This document shows positions 25,094 to 35,530 of a DNA stretch of 60,000 nt, piece after piece. The first letter of the stretch is position 1. Each line of letters starts with the position of its first letter. The stretch is from Apostichopus japonicus (taxonomy: Eukaryota > Echinodermata > Holothuroidea > Aspidochirotida > Stichopodidae). The DNA is taken from assembly GCF_037975245.1 (NCBI RefSeq), contig NC_092576.1, positions 3,915,001 through 3,975,000 on the forward strand, given 5' to 3'. A program made the position numbers and the translations under genes. Under the pieces are notes generated by a model. That model worked only from the letters and a program-made list of their open reading frames with translations, made no database searches and was not told the DNA's origin.

Positions 25094-25320
25094 ATGTGAT
25101 CTTCCCGCAAGCAGGAACTCGCGAAAGAAGCCATGTAGGCTTATAGACTCGCAAGCTGACCGAAGCCAATCTCTCGGCACACATCCATTTAACGTCCATG
25201 TCGGGAAGTTGTTATTGAACAACACCCTTGCCAGACGACACACCTTGCTGTCGGCGGGGAATCGAACCGGGGATCTCATGGCTGGGAGACGCCAGCGTTA
25301 ACCACTAGGCTATACACTCC
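25094..25320 (-). mobile_element. tRNA-derived SINE with (TATG)n tail
   Basis: On the minus strand: head GGAGTGTATAGCCTAGTGG with A box, then GTTAACGC, a B box (GGTTCGATTCCCC), a ~130-bp body and the 3' end GCGAGTTCCTGCTTGC-GGAAGATC, after which the tetranucleotide tail begins. The same 3' end is at 4691. The TCTCCCAGCCATGAGATCCC anticodon-arm region does not fold as a clean tRNA. Confidence 0.7.
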
Positions 25321-25529
25321 GCCTATTGACATTAACATGTTGAACGCGCGCTTTGCGCTTGAAAAATTTTGGTTATATTTTTCGGGCAAGTCGTTACAGC
25401 CCCCAAATCCAATTGGGCTCCTACGCCTTTGACTACACACATAGACAGTTTTGAGGCTGTTCATTTTTGAACATGCATTTTCATGCTCACTGATATTATG
25501 TGATGTCTGCTCTTTGCTTTACAAATTCG

Positions 25530-25772
25530 AACAGGCGTGTAGCGAGTAATTTGCCAACGGAAGGGCGAAGCCTGTAGGCAAACTATCTAAGCGAAGCGCC
25601 ACCATGAGTTGGCGCGAAGCGTACAAGAAAATTTTGGCCGAAAAAGCCTCCCAGATCGCTGGAAATGACACTTCCCAGGCCTTGTAAGTTGCATCTAAGC
25701 ATTGTCTAGTTTTAAATTACTAGCGGTATCATAGAGAAAATTTGCTCGGGGGGGGGGCGGTCGCCCCTTCCC
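25530..25772 (+). repeat. dispersed repeat fragment
   Basis: Contains CTATCTAAGCGAAGCGCCACC and AGTTGGCGCGAAGCGTAC as at 6150-6200, and ends with the G-run/GCGGTCGCCCCTTC block also seen at 1-55. Three partial copies in the window suggest a middle-repetitive element; class unknown. Confidence 0.55.
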
Positions 25773-26224
25773 GAAATGCGTCATGTTCCCCGACGACTCG
25801 GTCGAGTTCAAGACCAGCCACAGTTGGTTCCATTGCACAATTGAACAATTGTTCAAGGCGTCCATACACACACACGCGTTATGCTAGACCATATATAGTA
25901 TATATATATAGATACATTAGTGAGAGAGGAAAAATGGAAACGTCAACTAGAGCACCAATGGTGCAAAAGCTCATACCTTTTCGAGCTTAAAAATGTAGGG
26001 CCCACAAAACTATATGGCCCACCAAATTTCAGGCCATTTTTCAGATTCCACCAATTTTGGGCCCATGAGGGATACCCCACCCCCCTCCGTTAGTAGAATA
26101 CTGGCCACACCACTGGCTATAATTCCTATTTTCCCCCTTTAAATCCTGTTTTACCCACTCTCTCAAACAATACCACTGACCTATCCTATTAAACCTTCTC
26201 CCCTCTACCTGAGCAGACCTGAAG

Positions 26225-26560
26225 TATGGAACGCGAAAAGGGCAACCGTATTTCGTTGCCTAAACTAAGTTTGTTTCGTTGCCTAAACTAAGTTTGTTGC
26301 TGTCTAAACTAAAGCTGTTGCTGCTAGTTTACCATGTTGCTGTTGTTCGTTAATGTCTAAACTTACGTTGATGTCCAAAGTCACGTTGACGACTAAACGC
26401 GCCTTAATGTCTAAACTCACGTTGATTTATAAACCTTACGGTTGATGTCTAAACTCACGTTGATGTCTAAAACTTTCGTTGCTAAGTTAACTTACGGTTG
26501 ATGTCTAAACTCACGTTGATGTCTACACTTTCGTTGCTATCTAAAGTTCCGTTGTGAACA
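26225..26560. repeat. ~18-bp degenerate minisatellite
   Basis: Repeated variants of GTTGATGTCTAAACTCAC, beginning as TTTCGTTGCCTAAACTAAG. No coding signal. Confidence 0.8.
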
Positions 26561-27317
26561 CATTGTGAACGAACATCATTCTTTCTTTTCAAAAAAATTA
26601 TAACAATCAACCGCAAGTTGCTTCCGTGCAGTGCTAACAACATATCTATTACAGAGATTTTCATGCTAAATACAGCCAATGATGTTTTCTCAAATTTCCC
26701 GAGATTTGTTTGGTTAATAGTCCCTTACCCATTGTCTGCAAACATGCTTGCATCTTCAGTGCTCAATGAACGCAAAGTATGATGGTTTAACTATGTAACG
26801 CGAAAAGGGGGGGGGGGGGGTAATCGTTAATGTCATGCCGGATTTGTAGCAACAGCCATGTAAATATCCTTAACAACCTGATTTGTCGAACAAAATCACG
26901 TTGTTAACGATATTTACATGATAGTTGATACAACTCCGAGGACGTTATTTACATTTATATTGTTAATGTCATATTTGAATAATTGTTTTATCACAGAAAG
27001 TTATGAGTTGAGACAATCTATGAATTTTGCGGGAAGCTACCACAACATCTCTGATACTGAAAAGGACTTTAAATCTCACAGTATGTTTTGTTCTCTCCAT
27101 ATTGAGAGTTGATAATGTAAAATGTGCATTTATACCACAGTTATTTCTTCGTTGCAAACTTGCGTAAAGTTTTGCGGTCCCTTTGACCACGTGCTTCAAG
27201 TCATGATTCTGGTGCAACACTAATTCGTGTACATAAACTACTGCAGTCATACATCGTCAAAAGTAGTCATTGAAGTTTCGACATTGCGTAAAAATGTTAT
27301 TTAAATACTATAATTTT

Positions 27318-28591
27318 TACGGAAGCCCATTAGGGCCAAGGTTGTTTTTTTTTTCTTGAAATCCGAAATCCTTATTTTAAAATCAGAAATCTTTTTTTGG
27401 AAATCCGAAATCTATTTTTGGAAATCCGAAATATGTTTTTTGAAATCCAAAATCTGTTTTTCAAAATCCGAAATCTGAAATCCTAATTTTAAAATCCGAA
27501 ATCTATTTTTTGAAATCCGAAATCTATATTTTAAAATCCGAAATCTATATTTTAAAATCCGAAATCTATTTTATGAAATCCGAAATCCTTATTTTAAAAT
27601 CCGAAATCCTTATTTTAAAATCCGAAATCTGTTTTTTTAAAATCCGAAGTCCGAAATCCTTATTTTAAAATCCGAAATCCTTAATTTGAAATCCGAAATC
27701 CTTATTTTGAAATCCGAAATCTGTTTTTTAAAATCCGAAATCTATTTTTTGAAATCCGAAATCTATTTTTCAAAATCCGAAATCTATTTTTTGATATCCG
27801 AAATCTATTTTTTTTTTAATGTACGGCAGTACGGGCGACTTTTGCAGTCGTTGCTAGTGTTATCAAAATGTTAGCTATTGATCTTTATTAAATGGTTTTT
27901 GTCCAAAATTGTCCGTATTTCTAAGTTTGATAGCCCAAGCTGGAAAAAACCCTTTATCAAATCTTCACGCTCCGCCATCTTAACATGGATGCAAGATGAA
28001 TGATGCAGCATTGGCCTTCAACAAACTTTACAATGAACAATAATTAATGTTACAAACGCTGAAGTAAAAACTAGGTTTCGAAAAATAGATTTCGGATTAT
28101 AAAATAAGGATTTTGGATTTCGAAATAAGGATTTCGGATTTTAAAAAAAGATTTCGGATTTCGAAATAAGGATTTCTGATTTCGAAATAAGGATTTCGGA
28201 TTTTAAAAAACAGATTTCGGATTTTAAAACAAGGATTTCGGATTTTAAAAAAACAGATTTCGGATTTTAAAATTAATAGATTTCGGATTTTAAAATAAGG
28301 ATTTCGGATTTTAAAAAACAGATTTCGGATTTTAAAAAACAGATTTCGGATTTTAAAATAAGGATTTCGGATTTCAAAAAATGGATTTCGGATTTCAAAA
28401 TAAGGATAACGGATTTCGGATTTTAAATAATAGATTTCGGATTTGAAAATAAGGATTTCGGATTTTAAATAATAGATTTCGGATTTGAAAATAAGGATTT
28501 CGGATTTTAAATAATAGATTTCGGATTTTAAAATAAGGATTTCGGATTTCAAGGAAGAAAAAAACAACCTTGGCCCTAATGGGCTTCCGTA
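27318..28591. mobile_element. foldback transposon with repeat-array arms and 6-bp target duplication
   Basis: The ends are inverted copies: TACGGAAGCCCATTAGGGCC at 27318 and its complement ending at 28591, with the match continuing through AAGGTTGTTTTTTT. Both sides are flanked by AATTTT (27312-27317 and 28592-28597), a candidate 6-bp target-site duplication. Inside each end is an array of a ~20-bp unit (GAAATCCGAAATCTATTTTT), left arm 27357-27812 and right arm 28088-28558 in opposite orientation. The central 27813-28087 is unique and encodes nothing obvious, so the element is non-autonomous. The whole 1.27 kb could fold into a long hairpin. Confidence 0.8.
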
Positions 28592-28597
28592 AATTTT

Positions 28598-29385
28598 CGT
28601 GGAGTTGGTTGTTTCCAAATACTGAAAAGCATCCAGGGTAAATGTTGGATCAGTTGCTCTATGGTTGGATGTAGTATGCGCTTCGTGAGTAACAAGAGGG
28701 GCACAGTATTGAAGTACGTAGGCAATATGACTCACAGAACTAGTTTACTAAACCCGCCAAGCAAGTTCATTCGTAACACCAATCCAGTTCGGAGTTTCGA
28801 TTTGCGAAAGGGATTGTGTTGTAAATGGAATATACACAAACCTCGCTCAGCATTGTTAAGAATTTTAGACCAAAAAACCCGCTAACATGTTATGCAAGAA
28901 ACGAATCATCCAAGATACACTTGAGTTTTGACTAAGGCTATGTGTTGTAGGTAAGGTGATATGATCTTTTCTCCACAAATGTTCAGGATATGCGCATGTG
29001 CAGTTGAAACTCCGAAGTTTGAACAGGCCTAATACAAATTGCGTGGAATTTAGCGAGATATGCACACTACATTTGCAGGGATATTTGAAGAGTTGGGGTA
29101 GCTGGTGAAATCGCTGCAGGTCAAAGCATCGAGGTACTATATACGGAGTTGGAGAGGAGGAAAGAGTGGCAGGGCAGGCGAAATGAAGGTCGGACGGCCG
29201 CCCTTGTAAAACAGCGAAGCTAGGGCACTGGATGGCATCCGCCATATGTATATTGTGTAGAGAATTCACAAAGTACAGGCAGTGATAAGATCGCATCTTC
29301 TCAACTATAAACACTAGTAAAAGTATAGGTCATATAATAAACGCTATGGTGTTCGATCGGGACGAAAACCTTTGTCTGTAGTAAT
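28598..29385. other. no gene recognised
   Basis: Unique-looking sequence between the foldback element and a minisatellite. Open frames on both strands lack splice context or a recognisable motif. Confidence 0.35.
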
Positions 29386-29389
29386 ATTA

Positions 29390-29990
29390 CTGTCATTCGT
29401 TTTACTTGATTGCCGACATTCACAACATATCCAGACATCATGTAATGGTTCAATAATTCAATTTTAAGTACAGTATTTTATGCTGGCATTTTGTCTCGAC
29501 ACTCGTTTCACTTGATTACCGACATTCCCAGATTATCTCTACACATTGTTGGAGGCGCTCAATGAAATCAGTTTAAAAATGCAGTATTTTTATGCTGGTA
29601 CTTTGTCTAGACACTCGTTTTACTTGATTACCGACATTCCCAGATTATCTCTACACATTGTTGGAGGCGCTCAATGAAATCAGTTTAAAAATGCAGTATT
29701 TTTATGCTGGTACTTTGTCTAGACACTCGACGTTGTACTTGATTGCCGACATTCACAACATATCCAGACATCATGTAATGTTCAATAATTCAATTTTAAG
29801 TAGAGTATTTTATGCTGGCATTTTGTCTAGACACTCGTTTTACTTGATTACCGACATTCCCAGATTATCTCTACACATTGTTGGAGGCGCTCAATGAAAT
29901 CAGTTTAAAAATGCAGTATTTTTATGCTGGTACTTTGTCTAGACACTCGACGTTGTACTTGATTTCCGACATTCACAGCGTATATGCATA
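29390..29990. repeat. ~111-bp minisatellite with two alternating unit types
   Basis: Units share TTTATGCTGG-ACTTTGTCTAGACACTCG and ACTTGATT-CCGACATTC. Type 1 then has CCCAGATTATCTCTACACATT; type 2 has ACAACATATCCAGACATCATG. The order read from the left is 2-1-1-2-1-2 (the last truncated). Confidence 0.85.
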
Positions 29991-31605
29991 GCCTATAAGT
30001 ATAACATTATAACTTTTTAAAAGTTGTTTACCGTGCAGCCTCCTATTTGTATGAGTTGTACTAACGCACATGTTATCTGATAGGCTGGCTGTGGGAGATA
30101 CGGTAGCTTATAAAACAAGGTTTCCACAAGTTTGCGTTTGGTGACTCCAAATGGACTTGGACCTCCAAGACCCCTATTGTTTTTGGTGCAGGTGTGTATA
30201 GCCACGTACAATAGACTGACCTGTGTTTATTTAATGTATCAAAATGGTGGTTCGGGCCATTTCTATAGTAACAGCTAGTTCTGCTTATACTAACACCTTT
30301 CTAGTGTACTGAAGTCATCGAAACCTCAATGCATTTTGCATTCTGGTTTACATTACGCGGTTGAGCAATTTTGAATAGCGCCGATAGCAACAACGTAAGT
30401 TTAGAACAATCAGAACAATTGGACTAGTTTACAATTTTGAAAACTTTTTCTAGGACATTGAAAGCAGCTCATTCAAAATTTAGATACCGTTTTATTCATA
30501 CAAAAATGTGGTATCACCTTGAGTAGTTAAGTTTTACTTAATGAAAAGTGAAGTAAAAGTTACCAAAGTTTGAGTTTTAAGTTGGTATTTAAACTGTGTG
30601 TACTATAAAACTATAAAAGGTTTCTGGGACGACAAATGTAAAAGTTGAATCGAAAATCTTAAAATACTCTCCTATGAATCTACATCGAGATGATTGCCAT
30701 AGTGTTGTGATCAATTACAATGTTATATAGAGTAACACTCTGCTGGATTAGCAAATGGTCGAACAAAAAAGGTGACTTAGGATATTTTTTGTCTTCTTTC
30801 CATTAGTTGCACCAATAATGTGTAACAAATCATACGGTTGAGTGTTCGCAAAGTTTGAATGCTGATAACTGGATACAACACTGATTGTTAAAAAGAAGTG
30901 GTGTTTCTGTTATTATTTTAAAAATACTTTATATATTTTCATGGCTATTTCTGAGAGCCTTGTGAAATCAAAGGAATGGTTTTGATATTTTGATGCAATG
31001 AACTAATCAGCTATTACACGCATTTAGTTTGTCATTTTTGTTATGTTCCAGAAATAATTATTTCTTGTTTTATGTTTTCCATATGTTCAAAATAAAGGAA
31101 ACCTGTAAACAACGTATATATTTTGTCGTTATAACTTAAACGCTTAGTTCAATAACGTGAGTAGACAGGGATTACTTGCGGTCTTGACAAGTGTTTGCTA
31201 TCGCAACTACTCACCATTGAGTGCATCATATTAGAACCGGTCTCTGCATAGACACCAAAAAAAAAAAAGGCAAAAACAAAAACTGAAGAGGGATGCATTA
31301 ACGACACTTAAATGCTCAATTAACTTCAACAAGTCTTTTTCAGTTATACCATTGCTTCTTATTTCCTTGTTAAGGATACACATACATAGTTCTACAGTGC
31401 GTAGTACACGGTATAGCTATGCGTATATAACAATAGTCTAGCAACGACAACTATAAGATTGTTTCAAGGCTGAGGTATATGCAAATTTGAAATACCACAC
31501 TGCTTAACCTATGGCCTATATATTCAATTACTTTTGTTTGATTTTAACACGCATCAATTTACATCACCGCATGCTTCAAATTGAAACTTAACCTCTACTG
31601 GAATG

Positions 31606-31615
31606 TATATAAAAG
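31606..31615 (+). promoter_or_regulatory. TATA box of F5/8C copy A
   Basis: TATATAAAAG lies 100 bp upstream of the start codon in a stretch conserved in all three copies, giving a 5' leader of roughly 70 bases if transcription starts ~25-30 bases downstream. Confidence 0.7.
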
Positions 31616-31705
31616 CGGTGTTTCTAAAATGTGAGTATTAGTTTAAGTTGAACTGAGATTCAAGTATAGTGTTTCGTCGACCAACCAACATACCGACCAA
31701 AGACA

Positions 31706-34276
31706 ATGCTTTACCTTTCTACTCTGCGTATTGGTCTGCTTTCTGTTGTGCTTTCAACAGTTTTTGCAGGAGGTAAGTATCCAGTTCTGTTCTTTAGAAA
31801 AAATGCTTGAAGTTTTAATAAAAATCTCGACACATTTCGGCTTGATACTAATTTCGATCAACAATTAGTCTGAAAGAGAATCCGAACGTATCAGTTTTTT
31901 TGTCCAGAAATTACTTAATCAATCACTTTGATATTTAAATATATAGGCCTAGTTAAGATTCTACTTGATCAAGTTAATATCTCGAAATGTATTACATCGG
32001 AAATTATACCAAATGTCTAAGCATTCGGTGAATTGGAAATTAACGTCTCACACGATTACTTCATGCGATTTTTTTTTTGATAAGCTTCTGTTTATGAGTG
32101 GTAAATCTTCTCACTTGAACTGTAATGATGGGAAAAGTGAAATCATGGCTAATAAAGCAATGAAACTATCGAAAGAAATACGTTAATCACTATCGAATAA
32201 TATCATTTTTACAGATTGTAATGAATATTGTGGGAAACCGGCTCCGGAAGGGTCATGTTGCGAACGGTTCGGTCTGAATGTTAACCGTGATTCCGATGTA
32301 GTCATCACCGCCTCAACCTCATACGGCAGTGGATACGGCCCAGAGAGAGCCGCTCTCTTTGAAGCTGAGGTTGGGGGAATTGCTGGTTGGGCAGCCGCCA
32401 GTGACGACGCGTAAGAAAATGAAATTAACAACATAATTATGTCAATACTATATAATGAACATACAGTAAATTATATTTTCTAACTGCTACTATATTATAC
32501 ATATCGTACAAAGGTAATGATTTTTCATTGTTGCTTAGACAACATGCTAACATTTAATTTTGTAATAGGATATAAGGATGGATTACAATACGCATCGTTG
32601 AGGTTCAAGTGTTTAGGTGGATTAAATAGTCAGAACAATTGTGATATCATTAAAACAAAGCATGTTTATTGAAGATATGGACTGGTCTGTACAAAAGTTA
32701 AGATCGAAACTGTGGCATAGCAAACACATTATGTTTTCAAGCCAAAACCGTAGTATGTAAAAATAAATCATTATGGACTCGCAATAAATCATTCTTATTA
32801 TCTTAGGATAAATGTAAATATATCAAAATCGGTATGCACTCATGAATCTATCTTAATGTTAAAGTAAATTTGTAAATATCATCACGGACTCATTACTCAA
32901 GAATCTATCTTAGGTTAAATTTAAATATATGAAAATCCATATCTATATTATGACAAAAATGGTTCAATATTATTATTATGATTTTTTTCTGTTGCTATAG
33001 CTAAATAATTCTAAAATGTTGTCGCCTAATGCTTCCCGTAAGAAAAAATGTACCGTAAGAAAGTATGTTCTTATGGTCGGTTCTCATCTGTTTCGCAGTA
33101 AGCAATGGATTCAAGTAGATTTTGGCTCCCCTCGCCAAGTGACAGGTGTCCTCTTGCAAGGGCGCGGTGCCGGATGTTGCAACCAGTGGGTTACGTCATT
33201 CCGAATTCTCTTTTCCAATGACGGGGAGATTTTCTATAGTACACCGGTAAGCAATAACAGATACCCGTATTTCTTACGTTCTTATCATGTGTTCCCTACT
33301 CCTCTCCCCCCCCCCCCCCCACTTTCACTCATCTTCTCACAGCTCCCTTCCCTCTTTTTTTCTCCACACCTTTTTGTCTTTGTCCCTCTCCAATTTATTC
33401 CCTACCTTGTGCCTTTAATCTTAGCTTTGTCCCTCCACTGTTTATCTCCTACATCTCCTCTTCCCCTGTTGCTTTCTTCTCACCATCCCTGGTCTACTTA
33501 TAATCCCCTTTCATTTATCTCATTGTGTTCACCGTGCTCATTAACCTGTCTGTATTCTGTGCGTGTCTTTGTCTCCTCTGTTACTGTTACTTGTCATTTA
33601 GCCTCTGAAGAAGATCCTGCTAGGATCGAAACGTCAGGCCAACTTACTTTTACACAATCTATTACACAGGCTCTCTAGTGAATAAGCAGTTTGCTAACAG
33701 CTTTATTTTATTTTAATATAAAAACTTCATACATATAGCTATTTTTATTTGAGATACATTAAACGACAAGATAGTCCAACAGTGGTGTATTTGGTTTAAG
33801 CAAGTTTTCATTTGGGCATTCTTCGTCCGTTCAAGATTCTGTTATGACTCTGGAACTGAAGAAGAACTAATATTTCGCATCCTGTTAGTCATATTAGATC
33901 TGTAAAAATATGGCATCGAATCGTTTCGCCAAATGAACGAGTCCTTCATCTGAATCATGTAAAATTTTAGTAGGAAGTGTAATGGATATCCTATACTCTA
34001 TCGTTACTTCAACTTGTGACTTTATACTAAGGCAAATAATGCTGCCAATCACTCGTCTTGAGCTACAAAATAGTATTTCAAATATCGCACGTCATTCCGT
34101 GATGTATTTCTCTTTCACAGACTATCGAGGGAACATTCGATCGACACACCGTAGCTCGTCGTTACTTAGACCGACCCATTGTCGCTCGCTACGTTCGACT
34201 GAATCCCATTACCTACTTTGGTCATATTACTCTAAGGTTTGACCTTCTTGGATGTGAAGCAGGCATCTTTGGCTAG
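31706..34276 (+). CDS. secreted single-domain F5/8 type C (discoidin) protein, copy A
   Basis: Four exons: 31706-31772, 32215-32410, 33099-33246 and 34121-34276, all with GT/AG borders and phases 1, 2, 0; 188 codons, no internal stop. Residues 1-21 are a signal peptide (MLYLSTLRIGLLSVVLSTVF). Residues 23-40 form a short cysteine segment (C24, C28, C37, C38). From ~43 to C182 is an F5/8C (discoidin) fold: KQWIQVDFGSPRQVTGVLLQ, then WVTSFRILFSNDGEIFYS, RYLDRPIVARYVRLNPI and HITLRFDLLGC. These are the usual core blocks of the family, at about the usual 150-residue length. Such domains bind glycans or membrane lipids. A secreted lectin or recognition protein is inferred. An extra CC pair (114-115) is unusual for the domain. 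Close paralogue of copy B. Confidence 0.9.
33290..33704 (+). mobile_element. ~415-bp insertion in intron 3 of copy A, possibly a Penelope-like element end
   Basis: Copy B lacks this segment: the shared text runs CTTATCATG, then (in A only) the insert, then TTAATATAAAA-CTTCATAC. The insert starts with a pyrimidine-rich tract and contains CTGAAGAAGATCCTGCTAGG followed by ATCGAAACGTC at 33605-33635. That motif, a 6-bp hairpin between CTGAAGA and GAAAC, resembles the terminal motif of Penelope-like elements, some of which carry hammerhead ribozymes. No reverse transcriptase is present. Confidence 0.45.
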
Positions 34277-35199
34277 TTGTAAAACGAAATTCCCTTTGTT
34301 TGTGACGCAGCCGTCTCCCATACTTAGAGATATTTAACAATGGTTGTCCTTTAATTTAACGTTTACGAAAAATGTAGCTAAAGTATGTTACTTAAACTGA
34401 AGTACACAAGACACAAACAGTTTACCTTAAGTTTCTGTTTGAGATGGTAACAATTGTGATGGTGAAAGGGTTACTGTAGCTAGATTGCATGAAGTTTACA
34501 AAATATACCGCTAATAAATATCCGAGAGATCGTATAAACGAAATTTTGTTTTGAGCTATTTTTAAGTCTAATGATTTAACTTTATGAACGTGTTACTGCC
34601 ATGATTTACGTTAACGTTAGCATTTTTTAAGGTAAACTGGCGATAGTAAATGTTGCATCAGTTGGTATGCACATCTTTCCGTCGGTTTGTTTGAAACAAA
34701 TTATTGATAATATTAACCTTATTTGCAGAGGAATATGTTTCTCGTTATAGATATGTAGTAAAAGCAATCAAATGAAACGCATTTGCCAATCAAACTAATT
34801 ATAATACGATTTATCTCTTTTTAACTAGAAAGCATATACTGCGGGAATTTGCAGTTTGTGTATGGTTATGCTAACTAGAGCGACGGTACTATGTTATGGA
34901 GACTACAATACTGCGCAACAATAAACACATTTTGAACTTTTTGCGCTTTCGTACGTACGTGCAAACTGTATCTACAGTGTACGCTTTATCGCAAATAAAT
35001 CAGCATTTTAATATACGACCGCACAGCGCGTTTGTGGACCGAATGGGGTTGCTATGTGCTTAAACAGTAGCGCAGGCAAAATAAAGCATGTTACTGCAAG
35101 ACAAGGTAAGTGACACCCACTGTTTCAAAAAAAAAAAAAAATAGTATCGAATGGTAGCAGTTGGTCAAGGCGATGATTCTGCTTCCTTTGATTGATATA
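34277..35199. other. 3' flank of F5/8C copy A
   Basis: Conserved at 53668-54590 behind copy B with only scattered differences. No coding exon seen; includes the AATAAA-rich stretches near 34512 and 34920, which could serve as 3'-end signals. Confidence 0.4.
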
Positions 35200-35530
35200 T
35201 CTTAGACGGTGCTTACATTGCATAATCTATTAGTACAAGTACTATATGAAGCTAAAGACATAATATTAGGATTGGTAGGCTAGCCTATCAGTACAAAAAC
35301 CATATGTAGCTATAAAATTAATATTACGGCTGTTAGCCTAGCCAGTAGCAGTAATACTACTATATATAGCTATATAACTAACATTAGGCCTGCTATCCTA
35401 GCCTATTTGAACTAATGCAATATGTAGCTATATACCTAATATAACGGCTCGTAGCCTAGCCTATCAGTACTAATACAACATGTAGCTACATTATATTACG
35501 GCTGGCAGACTAGTCTATCAGTGCAAATAC
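35200..35530. repeat. ~62-bp minisatellite in unit A
   Basis: About five units with GCCTAGCCTATCAGTAC, then ATATGTAGCTATA, then TAATATTACGGCTG. Unit B (54600-54890) has fewer units, so copy number differs between the paralogous blocks. Confidence 0.85.

Noticed and set aside
24485-25301. Long open frames of YVCM or HTYI repeats on both strands
   Set aside because: They are translations of the (TATG)n microsatellite and exist in several frames at once.
26918-27112. 64-codon plus-strand frame with a hydrophobic start
   Set aside because: Weak signal-peptide character, no paralogue, no clear donor and no recognisable motif.
28097-28735. 212-codon minus-strand frame rich in FKIRN/LKSEI
   Set aside because: Produced by the ~20-bp repeat array in the right arm of the foldback element.
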